From Nitrospirae bacterium YQR-1 (GTDB taxonomy: Bacteria > Nitrospirota > Thermodesulfovibrionia > Thermodesulfovibrionales > Magnetobacteriaceae), in contig JAMOBJ010000007.1 of assembly GCA_039908095.1 (NCBI GenBank), positions 37,246-101,245 of the forward strand: a DNA stretch of 64,000 bases. The letters are read 5' to 3'. Shown one piece after another: positions 54,186-62,189 of the stretch. The position numbers and the translations under genes are program-made. Numbering within the stretch: position 1 is the stretch's first letter; every line of letters starts with the position of its first letter. The notes under the pieces are model-generated. The model was not told the origin of the DNA. It saw only the letters and a program-made list of their open reading frames with translations, and did not search any database.

Positions 54186-54201
54186 ACCTCAACCTCCAAA
54201 A

Positions 54202-55170
54202 TCATTGAATAACTCCTGTTATTCTAATTGCCTGATTACCCTTTCTTACCCCTGGAACGCACTTAAGCTTAGGCACACCCTCAATGTTAACAGTCAGTTC
54301 ATCAGTTACAGATCTGTTGAGGGGAATGATGTTACCTATCTGAAGGTTTAAGAGCTCCTCAATGAGGAGGTCTGTTCTACCCAGTTCAACGCTGACATTT
54401 ATCTCTGAAACAAACAATATGTCTTTAAGCCGTGCCACCCAGCGATGGTCGGTTTCAAGCTTTTCAGCCTGAATACCTGAGTAGAGTTTTTCCTTCACAG
54501 GCTCAATGACTGAATAAGGTACACAGAAATACATCTTACCTGTGAAGTCCTCGACCTCAATATGTACCTCAATTTTTATGATAACCTCAGTAGGGGTAAC
54601 TATGGTAACAAACTGGGGGTTCATCTCAGAGCCTACGTGCTCCGGCTGAACCGTGGCAATACCTTTCCATGCCAAAGCAAGGTCTTTTAAAACCATTCCT
54701 ACGACTTTCTTGATTATTCGCTGTTCAATTGGAGTAAAATAGCGTCCTTCACTCTTGGTATTGCGTGCCGTGGTTGCACCAAAAAAGTACTCTACGAAGG
54801 CAAAGACGGCAGGAGCGCCTATCACAAACAGAGAATACCCCTTCAGAGGTTCCATTTTAAATATATTTATGCTCGATGGCAGAGGAAGGGTTTTCATAAA
54901 CTCGCTGAACTTCATCATCTCAACACCGTGAATATTAACGTCAACAAACTTCATTATGATGGCGGAAATGGAGTTTCTGAAAAATCTTGCAAAACGCTCA
55001 TTGGCTATTTCAAGTCCGGGCATCCTGCCCCTGATGATTCTTTCCTGATTGGTTAAGTCGTAGGTTTTGACGCCGGCTTCATCACCGGCAGCCGGTTCAG
55101 TATCTATGCTCCCTGCCTGTACTCCTTTTAACAGGGCATCAATTTCATCTTGTGACAGTATCTTATTCAT
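54202..55170 (-). CDS. fliM: Flagellar motor switch protein FliM
   Basis: A 322-residue switch protein. The N-terminal LSQDEIDALLKGV is the CheY-P binding peptide. The CheC-like middle domain (about 45-230) contains PGLEIANERFARFFRN and the GG-type loop region PLKGYSLFVIGAPAVF. The C-terminal SpoA domain (about 245-320) pairs with FliN. CheY binding implies chemotactic control although no che genes are in the window. Confidence 0.96.
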   Translation of the reverse strand: MNKILSQDEIDALLKGVQAGSIDTEPAAGDEAGVKTYDLTNQERIIRGRMPGLEIANERFARFFRNSISAIIMKFVDVNIHGVEMMKFSEFMKTLPLPSSINIFKMEPLKGYSLFVIGAPAVFAFVEYFFGATTARNTKSEGRYFTPIEQRIIKKVVGMVLKDLALAWKGIATVQPEHVGSEMNPQFVTIVTPTEVIIKIEVHIEVEDFTGKMYFCVPYSVIEPVKEKLYSGIQAEKLETDHRWVARLKDILFVSEINVSVELGRTDLLIEELLNLQIGNIIPLNRSVTDELTVNIEGVPKLKCVPGVRKGNQAIRITGVIQ

Positions 55171-55183
55171 AATTTTCCTTAGT

Positions 55184-55738
55184 TTATTGCACTACAAAGT
55201 CTGTAAAATAAATATTTGTTATTAAATCCTCTCCCAGAGCCTGATTAACCCTTGCAAGCATTTCATCTTTTAACATTAACTTACCGTCCGGGCCGGAGAC
55301 GGATTCCAGCGATTTAGAACTTAGCAAGATAATAATGGCGTCTCTGAGAATGGGCAGTTTCTCTTTCATCTCAGCCTCCATTTTTTTATCCTCTATTTCA
55401 ACTTGTACCGTTATTTTCATATATCTGCCGGCCTCAATCAGATTTACTACAAATGGATCAAGCGGTAGTATGGCGGCGTGAATATCTTTTGGTTTCTTTT
55501 TCTCCTTATGTTCTTTTTTTTCCGGTTTCTTCTCTTCATGCTTTTCCACCTTCTTTTCCACCTGTTCAGGGGCACCGGCGGCATCGTCGTGCTTTTTCAG
55601 AAATTTGTTATATCCTAAGTAGCCGGCTCCAACTAACACAAGAATGATGCCTGCAAAAATTATAAGCTGCTTCATGTTTAATTTCTTTTTTGGTTTGGGA
55701 CCGTCCAGCTGTTCTTCTTCAGAATCTTCTTTTTGCAT
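55184..55738 (-). CDS. fliL: Flagellar basal body-associated protein FliL
   Basis: A 184-residue single-span protein that supports the stator. It has a basic N-tail (GPKPKKKLNMKQ), one membrane helix (LIIFAGIILVLVGAGYLGYN), a charged Lys/Glu linker (about 65-90, VEKKVEKHEEKKPEKK-like) that is longer than usual, and the periplasmic stomatin-like domain (PLDPFVVNLIEAGRYMKITV to IYFTDFVVQ). First gene of the flagellar operon. Confidence 0.93.
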   Translation of the reverse strand: MQKEDSEEEQLDGPKPKKKLNMKQLIIFAGIILVLVGAGYLGYNKFLKKHDDAAGAPEQVEKKVEKHEEKKPEKKEHKEKKKPKDIHAAILPLDPFVVNLIEAGRYMKITVQVEIEDKKMEAEMKEKLPILRDAIIILLSSKSLESVSGPDGKLMLKDEMLARVNQALGEDLITNIYFTDFVVQ

Positions 55739-55787
55739 AATCTTTGCACACCCCCCATTCTATAAATTTCACCTTATACTTAATAAT

Positions 55788-55803
55788 ATCAAATTTCATG
55801 CCA
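55788..55803 (-). promoter_or_regulatory. Weak sigma-54-like site upstream of fliL
   Basis: On the minus strand TGGCATGAAATTTGAT matches the -24 element and spacing, but has GA where GC is expected at -12. It lies about 50 nt upstream of fliL. Sigma-54 control of this gene class is common, but the site is imperfect. Confidence 0.35.
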
Positions 55804-56002
55804 GAGTGCAATAGCTAATAAAACCGTCTCTTTTATACACATAGAGAGCAATTAATATGTCAATGAATTGACAAAAAGCCGCCTTTTGAACACTCACAGG
55901 AGAGAAGCCGATGAGGGAGGCTGAGTCGAGGTTTTTTTCAGGACATACACACACATGACACAGTCCCTGTGGCCGGAAATGACGGAGAAAGAAGGGTTTC
56001 TT

Positions 56003-56029
56003 TAAGATATGTGATATAATAACCGATAA
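56003..56029 (+). promoter_or_regulatory. Sigma-28 (FliA) promoter
   Basis: TAAG at 56003-56006, a 15-nt spacer and ACCGATAA at 56022-56029 match the FliA consensus TAAA-N15-GCCGATAA with two differences. It is 82 nt upstream of the HD-GYP/PilZ gene. The rest of the 55739-56110 gap shows no gene. Confidence 0.6.
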
Positions 56030-56110
56030 AAAACCTAATGATACTTACATCACTACTGTTGATAAAAGCACCGTAACAATGATAGATTTTAAGTAGGTGG
56101 TATTGATAAG

Positions 56111-57586
56111 ATGAAAATGCGAGTGCTTAAGCTCTCAACTGCAATGGTAGGGAAACCCCTGGATAAGCCCCTGTATGATGAAAATGGTAATCTGATGCTT
56201 GGGCGCGGCTATGTCATGACCGACAAAGACGTTGCCAAAATATCACGTGCAATAGTAATAGAGCCGGAGGGGGATGAGGTTATCCCTGAGGAAGATGAAG
56301 ACATTGACATAGAGCAAATAGTTGATGCTGACCTGCCTTTTGAAAACCTTGACTTGCTTAACATAAAAATAGACGGACTGTTTGACAATTTAAAAAGAGA
56401 GAAGGATTTTCAGAAGAAAGTCCGTAATTCCGCCAAAATTGTTCAGGATGTTTGCAGTATTGATGAGGACTTAGCCCTTGGAACTATAATGCTTGAACAT
56501 GAATCGCGTTACACGGTTAAACATCCTATTCATACGGCGATAGTGAGTGAAATAGTGACAAAGAAAATGGGCTGGTCTCAGGAAGAACGTGCTAATCTCA
56601 TCTCTGCCGCATTAACAATGAATATTGGAATGATAGAACTTCAGGAAAGGCTTCATTTTCAACAGGAGCCGCTTTCACCGTATCAGAAAGAGGAGGTAAA
56701 CAAGCACCCGTTAGAGGGCGTTAAAGTACTTAAACAGTTTGGTGTTAAAAACGATCTATGGCTTACCGCCGTGCTTCAGCACCATGAGATGCTTGACGGC
56801 ACCGGTTATCCTTCAAAACTAAAAGACAAAGGCATAGAGGAACCATCCAGAGTAATAGCTCTTGCAGATATTTACTGTGCACGGGTCTCCGGCAGGCATT
56901 ACCGCAAACCACTGTTGCCCACGGTTGCACTGAAGGAATTATTTCTCAATAAAAACGAAAGTCTCGATCCTGATATATCCGCCGTATTTATTAAAAACCT
57001 CGGTATATATCCCCCGGGCACTTTCGTACAGCTGGCAAACAATGAGATTGCTATTGTTACGCAAAGGGGAGAGAGAATTAACGCTCCAATTGCTTATACG
57101 GTGTTAAGGCATAATAACAAGGTGCCGACTGTTGCCATAAAAAGAGATACATCTTTAGATGAGTTTACCGTTAAAACAATTGTACCTCCTTCTAAAGTAA
57201 ATGTTATAATAAACCGTTACCAGTTGTGGGGATATGGCGTGTTTAAGCGTGCCAAGGTCGCTAAACGCAAGCAGCAGAGAATTCAGGTAACAATACCTGC
57301 AAAGGTACTGGAGCTTCAAACTATTTCCACTTACGATGCTGTTATTCTAAATATAAGCAACAATGGATGCTTTATCAGAATTCAGACCGCAACGGATAAG
57401 GAATTCCAATATAATAAGGAGTTCTATATCACATTCCGGCTGCTTAACAGAACTCTTGAAAACATACAAGCCACATCAAGGTCAATACAGCGTAAGTACG
57501 ACCACTCACTTGTCGGCATGGAATTTGTTAACCTTACTGCAGAACATGCAGAAATTGTAAAGACTTTTGTTAACTCACAATCTTAA
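56111..57586 (+). CDS. Degenerate HD-GYP and PilZ domain protein
   Basis: A 491-residue cytoplasmic signalling protein. Residues 1-50 form a DUF3391-like lead, 60-75 an acidic linker, and about 125-330 an HD-GYP domain. The GYP loop is intact (HHEMLDGTGYP, 224-234), but the catalytic His-Asp dyad, normally LLHDIGK, reads LTMNIGM (168-174). A C-terminal PilZ domain (about 380-490) has RKQQRIQ for the RxxxR motif and NISNNG for the D/NxSxxG motif, so it may bind c-di-GMP. The protein is probably a c-di-GMP receptor with an inactive or altered phosphodiesterase domain. A sigma-28 promoter upstream places it in the flagellar regulon. Confidence 0.85.
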   Translation: MKMRVLKLSTAMVGKPLDKPLYDENGNLMLGRGYVMTDKDVAKISRAIVIEPEGDEVIPEEDEDIDIEQIVDADLPFENLDLLNIKIDGLFDNLKREKDFQKKVRNSAKIVQDVCSIDEDLALGTIMLEHESRYTVKHPIHTAIVSEIVTKKMGWSQEERANLISAALTMNIGMIELQERLHFQQEPLSPYQKEEVNKHPLEGVKVLKQFGVKNDLWLTAVLQHHEMLDGTGYPSKLKDKGIEEPSRVIALADIYCARVSGRHYRKPLLPTVALKELFLNKNESLDPDISAVFIKNLGIYPPGTFVQLANNEIAIVTQRGERINAPIAYTVLRHNNKVPTVAIKRDTSLDEFTVKTIVPPSKVNVIINRYQLWGYGVFKRAKVAKRKQQRIQVTIPAKVLELQTISTYDAVILNISNNGCFIRIQTATDKEFQYNKEFYITFRLLNRTLENIQATSRSIQRKYDHSLVGMEFVNLTAEHAEIVKTFVNSQS

Positions 57587-57592
57587 ACCGTT

Positions 57593-57644
57593 AAGGAGCT
57601 TGTGACGATGCTGACAAAGTTAATCGGATGACTGCTACTTGGTA
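57593..57644 (+). repeat. Right half of ACCAAG-type miniature element
   Basis: AAGGAGCTTGTGACGATGCT...ATCGGATGACTGCTACTTGGTA matches the right half of the copies at 21196 and 26047, starting 6 nt after the stop codon of the HD-GYP/PilZ gene. The left half is absent. Confidence 0.65.
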
Positions 57645-57659
57645 TTAGTGCTCCGGTTA

Positions 57660-58724
57660 CTACTCCGGAATTTTATTAAAGAAGTAAGCGGCGACACTGC
57701 CAAAGGAGACAGGAATGACCCATGCGGAAAGAAATGCCGGTAAAATCCCCGAGTACCCCAGAGATATGGCCATGGCAAAGAAAATCCAGTAAATGAGACT
57801 TATGGCAATGGAGAGCCCCACGTTGATTATGTTGCCTCCCATTTTAAACCGTGCCGATATGGAGAGCCCCAACAACACCATAACCATGCACGTAAACGGA
57901 TACGAGAGCTTTGCATTTAAGTCAACGAGCACCCTCTGGTTGTTATAGCCGGCAACTCTCAGCCTGCTGTTATGTTTGTATAAATCCACAAAGGACATTT
58001 CATCAGAAATCATAACGCTTTCATCATAAATGTTGGTGGTTTTAAACTCTTCAAAATGCAGCTCTTTGACTTTTGAGGCGCTCATTGCACCGAGGTCGTA
58101 TTTCAGCGCCTCATCCATGACCCAGAGCGTACCGTTGAAGTAGCATCTCTTACCTCTTATAATTTCAGCCAGTTTGCCGCCCTCTGTGATAAATATGCTT
58201 ACGTCGGTCAGTGATTTATCCTCAGGTTGATAGCTGGAGGCGTAGATAATCATATTGCCCTTTTCCATAAACCACACATCCTTTGTTTTAAATACAAGGC
58301 GTTCTTTTTTGTTTTTAATCTTAAAAAGCAGGTTGTTGGCATAGAGGTTAAATTTGCCGGCAATAAATTCATCAACCGCAAAGTCAAAAATTGAGACCAT
58401 AAGCGCCATAATAATAACAGGCAGAAAGAGCTTCTTTAACCTTCCACCGGAGGCTTTAACAGCAACCAGTTCGCCGGCTTTGGATGCATGGCCAAACACA
58501 ACAAGCACTGCCATCAACACTGCCATAGGCAGCAGATACTTTAAATACTTAGGCAGCACATAAACCCAGTACAAGGCAAAATCGTTAAAACCGGGAGAGA
58601 ATTTAACCAGCTTATCGAGTTTGTCTATAACCTCAAACAAGGCAATTAAAACTGAAAGACCGAGGGAGACGATAAACACAACTGAAGCTGTCTCCTTTAC
58701 GTAAAGTCTTGTGAGGATTTTCAT
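57660..58724 (-). CDS. lptG: LPS export permease LptG
   Basis: A roughly 354-residue permease of the LptB2FG ABC exporter that moves lipopolysaccharide from the inner membrane to the periplasmic bridge. MKILTRLYVKETASVVFIVSL starts helix 1. A periplasmic beta-jellyroll follows (about 120-260), then the last three helices (LSYPFTCMVMVLLGLSISARF, then IISLIYWIFFAMAISLGYSG). The ATG at 58724 overlaps the lptF stop as ATGA; the longer frame to 58787 is inside lptF. The LptB, LptA and LptC genes are not in the window. Confidence 0.92.
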   Translation of the reverse strand: MKILTRLYVKETASVVFIVSLGLSVLIALFEVIDKLDKLVKFSPGFNDFALYWVYVLPKYLKYLLPMAVLMAVLVVFGHASKAGELVAVKASGGRLKKLFLPVIIMALMVSIFDFAVDEFIAGKFNLYANNLLFKIKNKKERLVFKTKDVWFMEKGNMIIYASSYQPEDKSLTDVSIFITEGGKLAEIIRGKRCYFNGTLWVMDEALKYDLGAMSASKVKELHFEEFKTTNIYDESVMISDEMSFVDLYKHNSRLRVAGYNNQRVLVDLNAKLSYPFTCMVMVLLGLSISARFKMGGNIINVGLSIAISLIYWIFFAMAISLGYSGILPAFLSAWVIPVSFGSVAAYFFNKIPE

Positions 58725-59797
58725 CGTTTGGTCATCCTGCTGAAAAAGACCGACGTAAATGTTAGGAGAATTATAAGAGGAAGCCATCCGCTTACGTAGT
58801 GAGGCAGTTTTCCGGTACGTGCCAGCTTTTCAAAATAAATAAGGCCGCTGTAGTAGGTTATAAAGACCAGCATGGCAAGACTCAGCTCTCCCAGCCTGCC
58901 GGTCTTTTTGGAGGCAAAGGCTATTGCAGGGGCAAGGGCACTGAGTACCAGCACGATTAACGGCAGGGCAAGCCTTCTATGTAACTCTAAAAGTACCTGG
59001 ATTCTTTCCTCTCCCTCTGTTTCCTGTGCCCTTGCAAGTATCTCAGCAGGGGTAAGCTCGCTTATCTGAGAGCTTATCTGTGGAGTCAGGTTAAGTATCA
59101 TGTTGTAGCTGCTGAAAGTTATTTTCGTTAAGTCCAGGCCCTCCGGCAAAAACACCTCTCCATCTTTAAGGATGAAGCCTATCTTTGTGCCTCCATATAC
59201 AGATATAATTCCCTCTCTTGCGAAAATGGTAAAGGAACGTGCAGGGTCCCTCTTATCGTAAATAAAAATGTCGTTAAGAATATCCGCAGCCGGTTTCTTT
59301 TTGACTAAAATAACAACATCTTTAAATAATGTATAAAAGTTTCCCTCCTTTATTGCCCTGGGCGATTTAGTTGTAATCAGCTCTGTGATACTGAGACGAA
59401 GCTCCTTAGCGGTTTTAGGGCCAAGATAAAAGCTGTTAAAGAGGCTTAAAGTAAAACAAATAAAGCCGAAAAAAAATACCGGCCTTGAGACGGAAAGAAA
59501 AGACATGCCGCATGTGCGCAAAATTGTAAGCTCATTGTCGGTATTTAGCCTGCCGTAAGTAAACATCACCGCCGACATTAAGGACATAGGGATGGTTAAC
59601 AAAAACAATTGTGGCTGTATCAGCACTATTATACCCAGAAAATCCCACAATGAAGCGCCCACTCCCGAAAGCAGCATACTGAACTTCAGTATCCTCTCCA
59701 TCATTAAAACCAGATTAAACGCCAAAAGGCTTAGAACAAAGTTATAGAATATTTCTTTAAGTATATATTTTTCTATAATTTTGATCTTAGATTTCAC
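58721..59797 (-). CDS. lptF: LPS export permease LptF
   Basis: A 358-residue partner of LptG with the same plan: helix 1 (IIEKYILKEIFYNFVLSLLAFN), helices 2-3 containing QPQLFLLTIPMSLMSAVMFTYGRL with the NDNELTILRTCGMS coupling region, a periplasmic domain, and three C-terminal helices. The coupling segment that contacts LptB is well conserved. It heads the lptF-lptG pair. Confidence 0.93.
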   Translation of the reverse strand: MKSKIKIIEKYILKEIFYNFVLSLLAFNLVLMMERILKFSMLLSGVGASLWDFLGIIVLIQPQLFLLTIPMSLMSAVMFTYGRLNTDNELTILRTCGMSFLSVSRPVFFFGFICFTLSLFNSFYLGPKTAKELRLSITELITTKSPRAIKEGNFYTLFKDVVILVKKKPAADILNDIFIYDKRDPARSFTIFAREGIISVYGGTKIGFILKDGEVFLPEGLDLTKITFSSYNMILNLTPQISSQISELTPAEILARAQETEGEERIQVLLELHRRLALPLIVLVLSALAPAIAFASKKTGRLGELSLAMLVFITYYSGLIYFEKLARTGKLPHYVSGWLPLIILLTFTSVFFSRMTKR

Positions 59798-59880
59798 AGC
59801 TCCGATATAATAGCAAAAATAACAAAATTCGCCCTAAAAAAATAAAAAAATAAAAAAATTTTTTTTGGTATATAAAAGGC

Positions 59881-59909
59881 TTGCTTTTTTTATAAAGATA
59901 GGTTATACT
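59881..59909 (+). promoter_or_regulatory. Candidate sigma-70 promoter of a leader RNA
   Basis: TTGCTT (59881-59886), 17-nt spacer, TATACT (59904-59909). Transcription from here would cover the structured region at 59981-60073 and run toward the porin gene. Confidence 0.45.
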
Positions 59910-59980
59910 ACCACAACCTGCGTTTCAGGTAACTTTAGTGTGCATTAAAAACTGTCATGTATAATTAAGATGAGTGGGTT

Positions 59981-60073
59981 GCAGGCACAGGGTAAGCCAA
60001 AAGGGTGTTCTAACGGCAGCAAGGTGGGTAACGTGTTAGTTTGGTTTCAGAAGGTGCCGGTCAGGTTGCCTGC
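59981..60073 (+). ncRNA. Candidate structured leader RNA or small RNA
   Basis: A GC-rich block in an AT-rich 690-nt gap. GCAGGCA (59981-59987) can pair with TGCCTGC (60067-60073). Alternatively GGCAC (59984-59988) pairs with GTGCC (60054-60058), enclosing GCCAAA/TTTGGT and CTAAC/GTTAG (60010-60014 with 60035-60039). The two closing stems share bases, which is what a switching RNA would show. GCACAGGGTAAGCC and CAGGTTGCC resemble parts of the c-di-GMP-I (GEMM) consensus, but the central GACGCAAAGCC-type block is not clearly present, so the class is undecided. Confidence 0.35.
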
Positions 60074-60212
60074 CGCAATGAGTGGAGGTAAAGTAGTGGT
60101 TAACAGGTGTTTGAAAGGTGGAAGCTTATAGATGTGTCACTTGAACACAGTGTGTTGTAAAAAAACAACATGAAATGAGCGGTAATGTGTTGAAAGTGTT
60201 GTTTTTATGGGC

Positions 60213-60228
60213 TGGCACAGGAATTGCA
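60213..60228 (+). promoter_or_regulatory. Sigma-54 (-24/-12) promoter of porin gene
   Basis: TGGCACAGGAATTGCA fits the TGGCAC-N5-TTGCA consensus, with exactly 10 nt between the GG and GC doublets. It is about 260 nt upstream of the porin-like gene start. Confidence 0.7.
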
Positions 60229-60488
60229 AGTAATGTGTTGAGATGAATTATAATATAGCGGACAGATGAAGATGAAATATAGCGGTTGATGAGGCAGGAA
60301 GAGAATTTTAAAGTGGAGAATTTACATAAATAAAAAAGGAGGTGATAGTTGGAGGCTGAGGGATTTGGCGGTAATGCCAATGAAGGAGACATCGGATTCG
60401 GAATGAAGCGACTGTGGAAATATTAATTTCAAGATTAAATTCTGCCGTAGGCAGAAAAAACTCAAGTTTGGTTTGGGAGGGTAACACA

Positions 60489-62021
60489 TTGAAGAAACTT
60501 TTAATAATGGCAATGATTGCAATCCTTACGTTAGGTTTTAGCGTTGTTGTGTTTGCAGCAGACGATGCTAAGTCCGATACGGCAATGGTTGCAAAGGGTG
60601 ACACCAAGATCACTATTGGTGGAGAGCTCAGGTTCAGAGGTTCCTACAGAAGTAACGTAGTTGACCAGGTAGATGACGGTCAGGTAGCTTATACACAGTT
60701 AAATGTAACCGGCTATGGCATAGCCACACCAGTGGCTTATGATGTAACAAGCATCTATGGTAACAGATATACCGGCGTTAGAACTAACGGTACCCAGACA
60801 CTTGGCTCCAGGGTTATAAGCTCCGGTGACGACCACCAGTCATTTTATGATACCAGAGTAAGAGTCAGCATGGATGTAAAGGTTGCCGATACAACACAGG
60901 GCTTTATTGAGCTTGAATCAAACCAGGGTGATACAAACACCACAGATACTGAAAGATGGGGCACAAGCTCGGCAGCAACCGGCATAGCTCAGGTTGGTAA
61001 CGCAAAAGCTGGAGACCTCAGGCTTCGCCAGGCATGGCTTAAGTACTACAAGAACGGCGTTGGCGTGCAGATTGGACATCAGCTCTTCAAACTCGGAAAC
61101 GGGCTGTTTTTTGATCACACAAAATTCGGCGATGATGGTATCAGGTTCATAGCAGACCCTTCAAAGGAATGGCATATTGAAGTAAAAACAATAAAGTTTA
61201 AAGAAAGCACAATCGGCGCACCTGATGATGCAGACGCATATGTAGCGGAAGTTAGATACAGGAACCCACACTGGGGTATCAGCGGCGATATAACTTATGT
61301 TGATGACCAGTCATTTGGCGGCAGCACCGATGCAAAAGTGCACTTATGGAACTTCGGCGTACGCGCTGATGGTACATGGAGCAACGGGTTAACCTTAAGA
61401 GGCGATATTGAGGCTCAGGCAGGAAATTACAGGATAGCTTCCGGCAGCGATGCAAAAATGAGAGGTTGGGCTCTTTTAGCCGGCGTTGATTACAAAATAA
61501 CTCCTCCAGTTAAGTTAACACTTGAGTTTGCTTACGGCAGCGGAAACGGCGATGAAGACACCACTAACGATATCAAGTACTTTGTAACCTCACTGGGCAA
61601 CGACCAGCACTACACCTATGTATATGAGTACCACACACCTACAGCATGCGGCGGCTTAACCAATTCAGGTATTTGTAACACCATGTACTTAAAGGGTGGA
61701 GTAGCGGCAGATATGTCAAAGTCCCTTTATGGCGAGCTCTATTTATATTGGCTGCACGCTTCCAGAAACGTAGCAATCTACAATGGCAACCCTTCCGGCA
61801 ACCTCGGATGGGAAGTTGATGCTAAACTTGCATACAAGATTGCAAAGAACCTTCAGTACTATGTAGAGGGCGGTTACTTCTTTACAGGTAACTCTTATGA
61901 CAGAGTTAAGACTGAGACATTTACTTATACAAACCTCAGCACTGCAAACCCTGTTACAACCTATGAGTACACCAGAAACGATGCATATGCAATCAGGCAT
62001 GGCATACAGTTAAACTTCTAA
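60489..62021 (+). CDS. Porin-like outer-membrane beta-barrel protein
   Basis: A 510-residue exported protein. The TTG at 60489 has GGGAGGG 8 nt upstream and opens a clear signal peptide (MKKLLIMAMIAILTLGFSVVVFAADD). The mature part alternates polar and hydrophobic residues in long beta strands (ITIGGELRFRGSYRSN, VQIGHQLFKLGNGLFF) and ends in HGIQLNF, a C-terminal Phe typical of BAM substrates. It has the flavour of alginate-export/porin families but has no defining motif I can name. It is abundant-protein-like: strong ribosome site, its own sigma-54 promoter and a strong terminator. Substrate unknown. Confidence 0.8.
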   Translation: MKKLLIMAMIAILTLGFSVVVFAADDAKSDTAMVAKGDTKITIGGELRFRGSYRSNVVDQVDDGQVAYTQLNVTGYGIATPVAYDVTSIYGNRYTGVRTNGTQTLGSRVISSGDDHQSFYDTRVRVSMDVKVADTTQGFIELESNQGDTNTTDTERWGTSSAATGIAQVGNAKAGDLRLRQAWLKYYKNGVGVQIGHQLFKLGNGLFFDHTKFGDDGIRFIADPSKEWHIEVKTIKFKESTIGAPDDADAYVAEVRYRNPHWGISGDITYVDDQSFGGSTDAKVHLWNFGVRADGTWSNGLTLRGDIEAQAGNYRIASGSDAKMRGWALLAGVDYKITPPVKLTLEFAYGSGNGDEDTTNDIKYFVTSLGNDQHYTYVYEYHTPTACGGLTNSGICNTMYLKGGVAADMSKSLYGELYLYWLHASRNVAIYNGNPSGNLGWEVDAKLAYKIAKNLQYYVEGGYFFTGNSYDRVKTETFTYTNLSTANPVTTYEYTRNDAYAIRHGIQLNF

Positions 62022-62050
62022 CATCTCTTAATAGAGATGTATGATAAGAG

Positions 62051-62079
62051 AGGGCTGCCTTTTGGCAGCCCTTTTTTTT
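62051..62079 (+). terminator. Rho-independent terminator of porin gene
   Basis: A 9-bp stem AGGGCTGCC / GGCAGCCCT with a TTTT loop followed by a run of eight T, 30 nt after the stop codon. Confidence 0.93.
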
Positions 62080-62189
62080 GTAAGAATTTTACGGCTCTTT
62101 ACCGGATCGAGTGGGTAGGAAAGTAAGAAGTATCCTCTGTCGCCTGAACCACAGTAGCCTACAGGTGGCGAGGAGACTGAAGTTTTTTA

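Noticed and set aside
59981..60073. Firm call of a c-di-GMP-I or cobalamin riboswitch
   Set aside because: Only short end motifs agree; the central conserved block of GEMM and the long core of cobalamin riboswitches are not seen. Kept as an unclassified candidate RNA.
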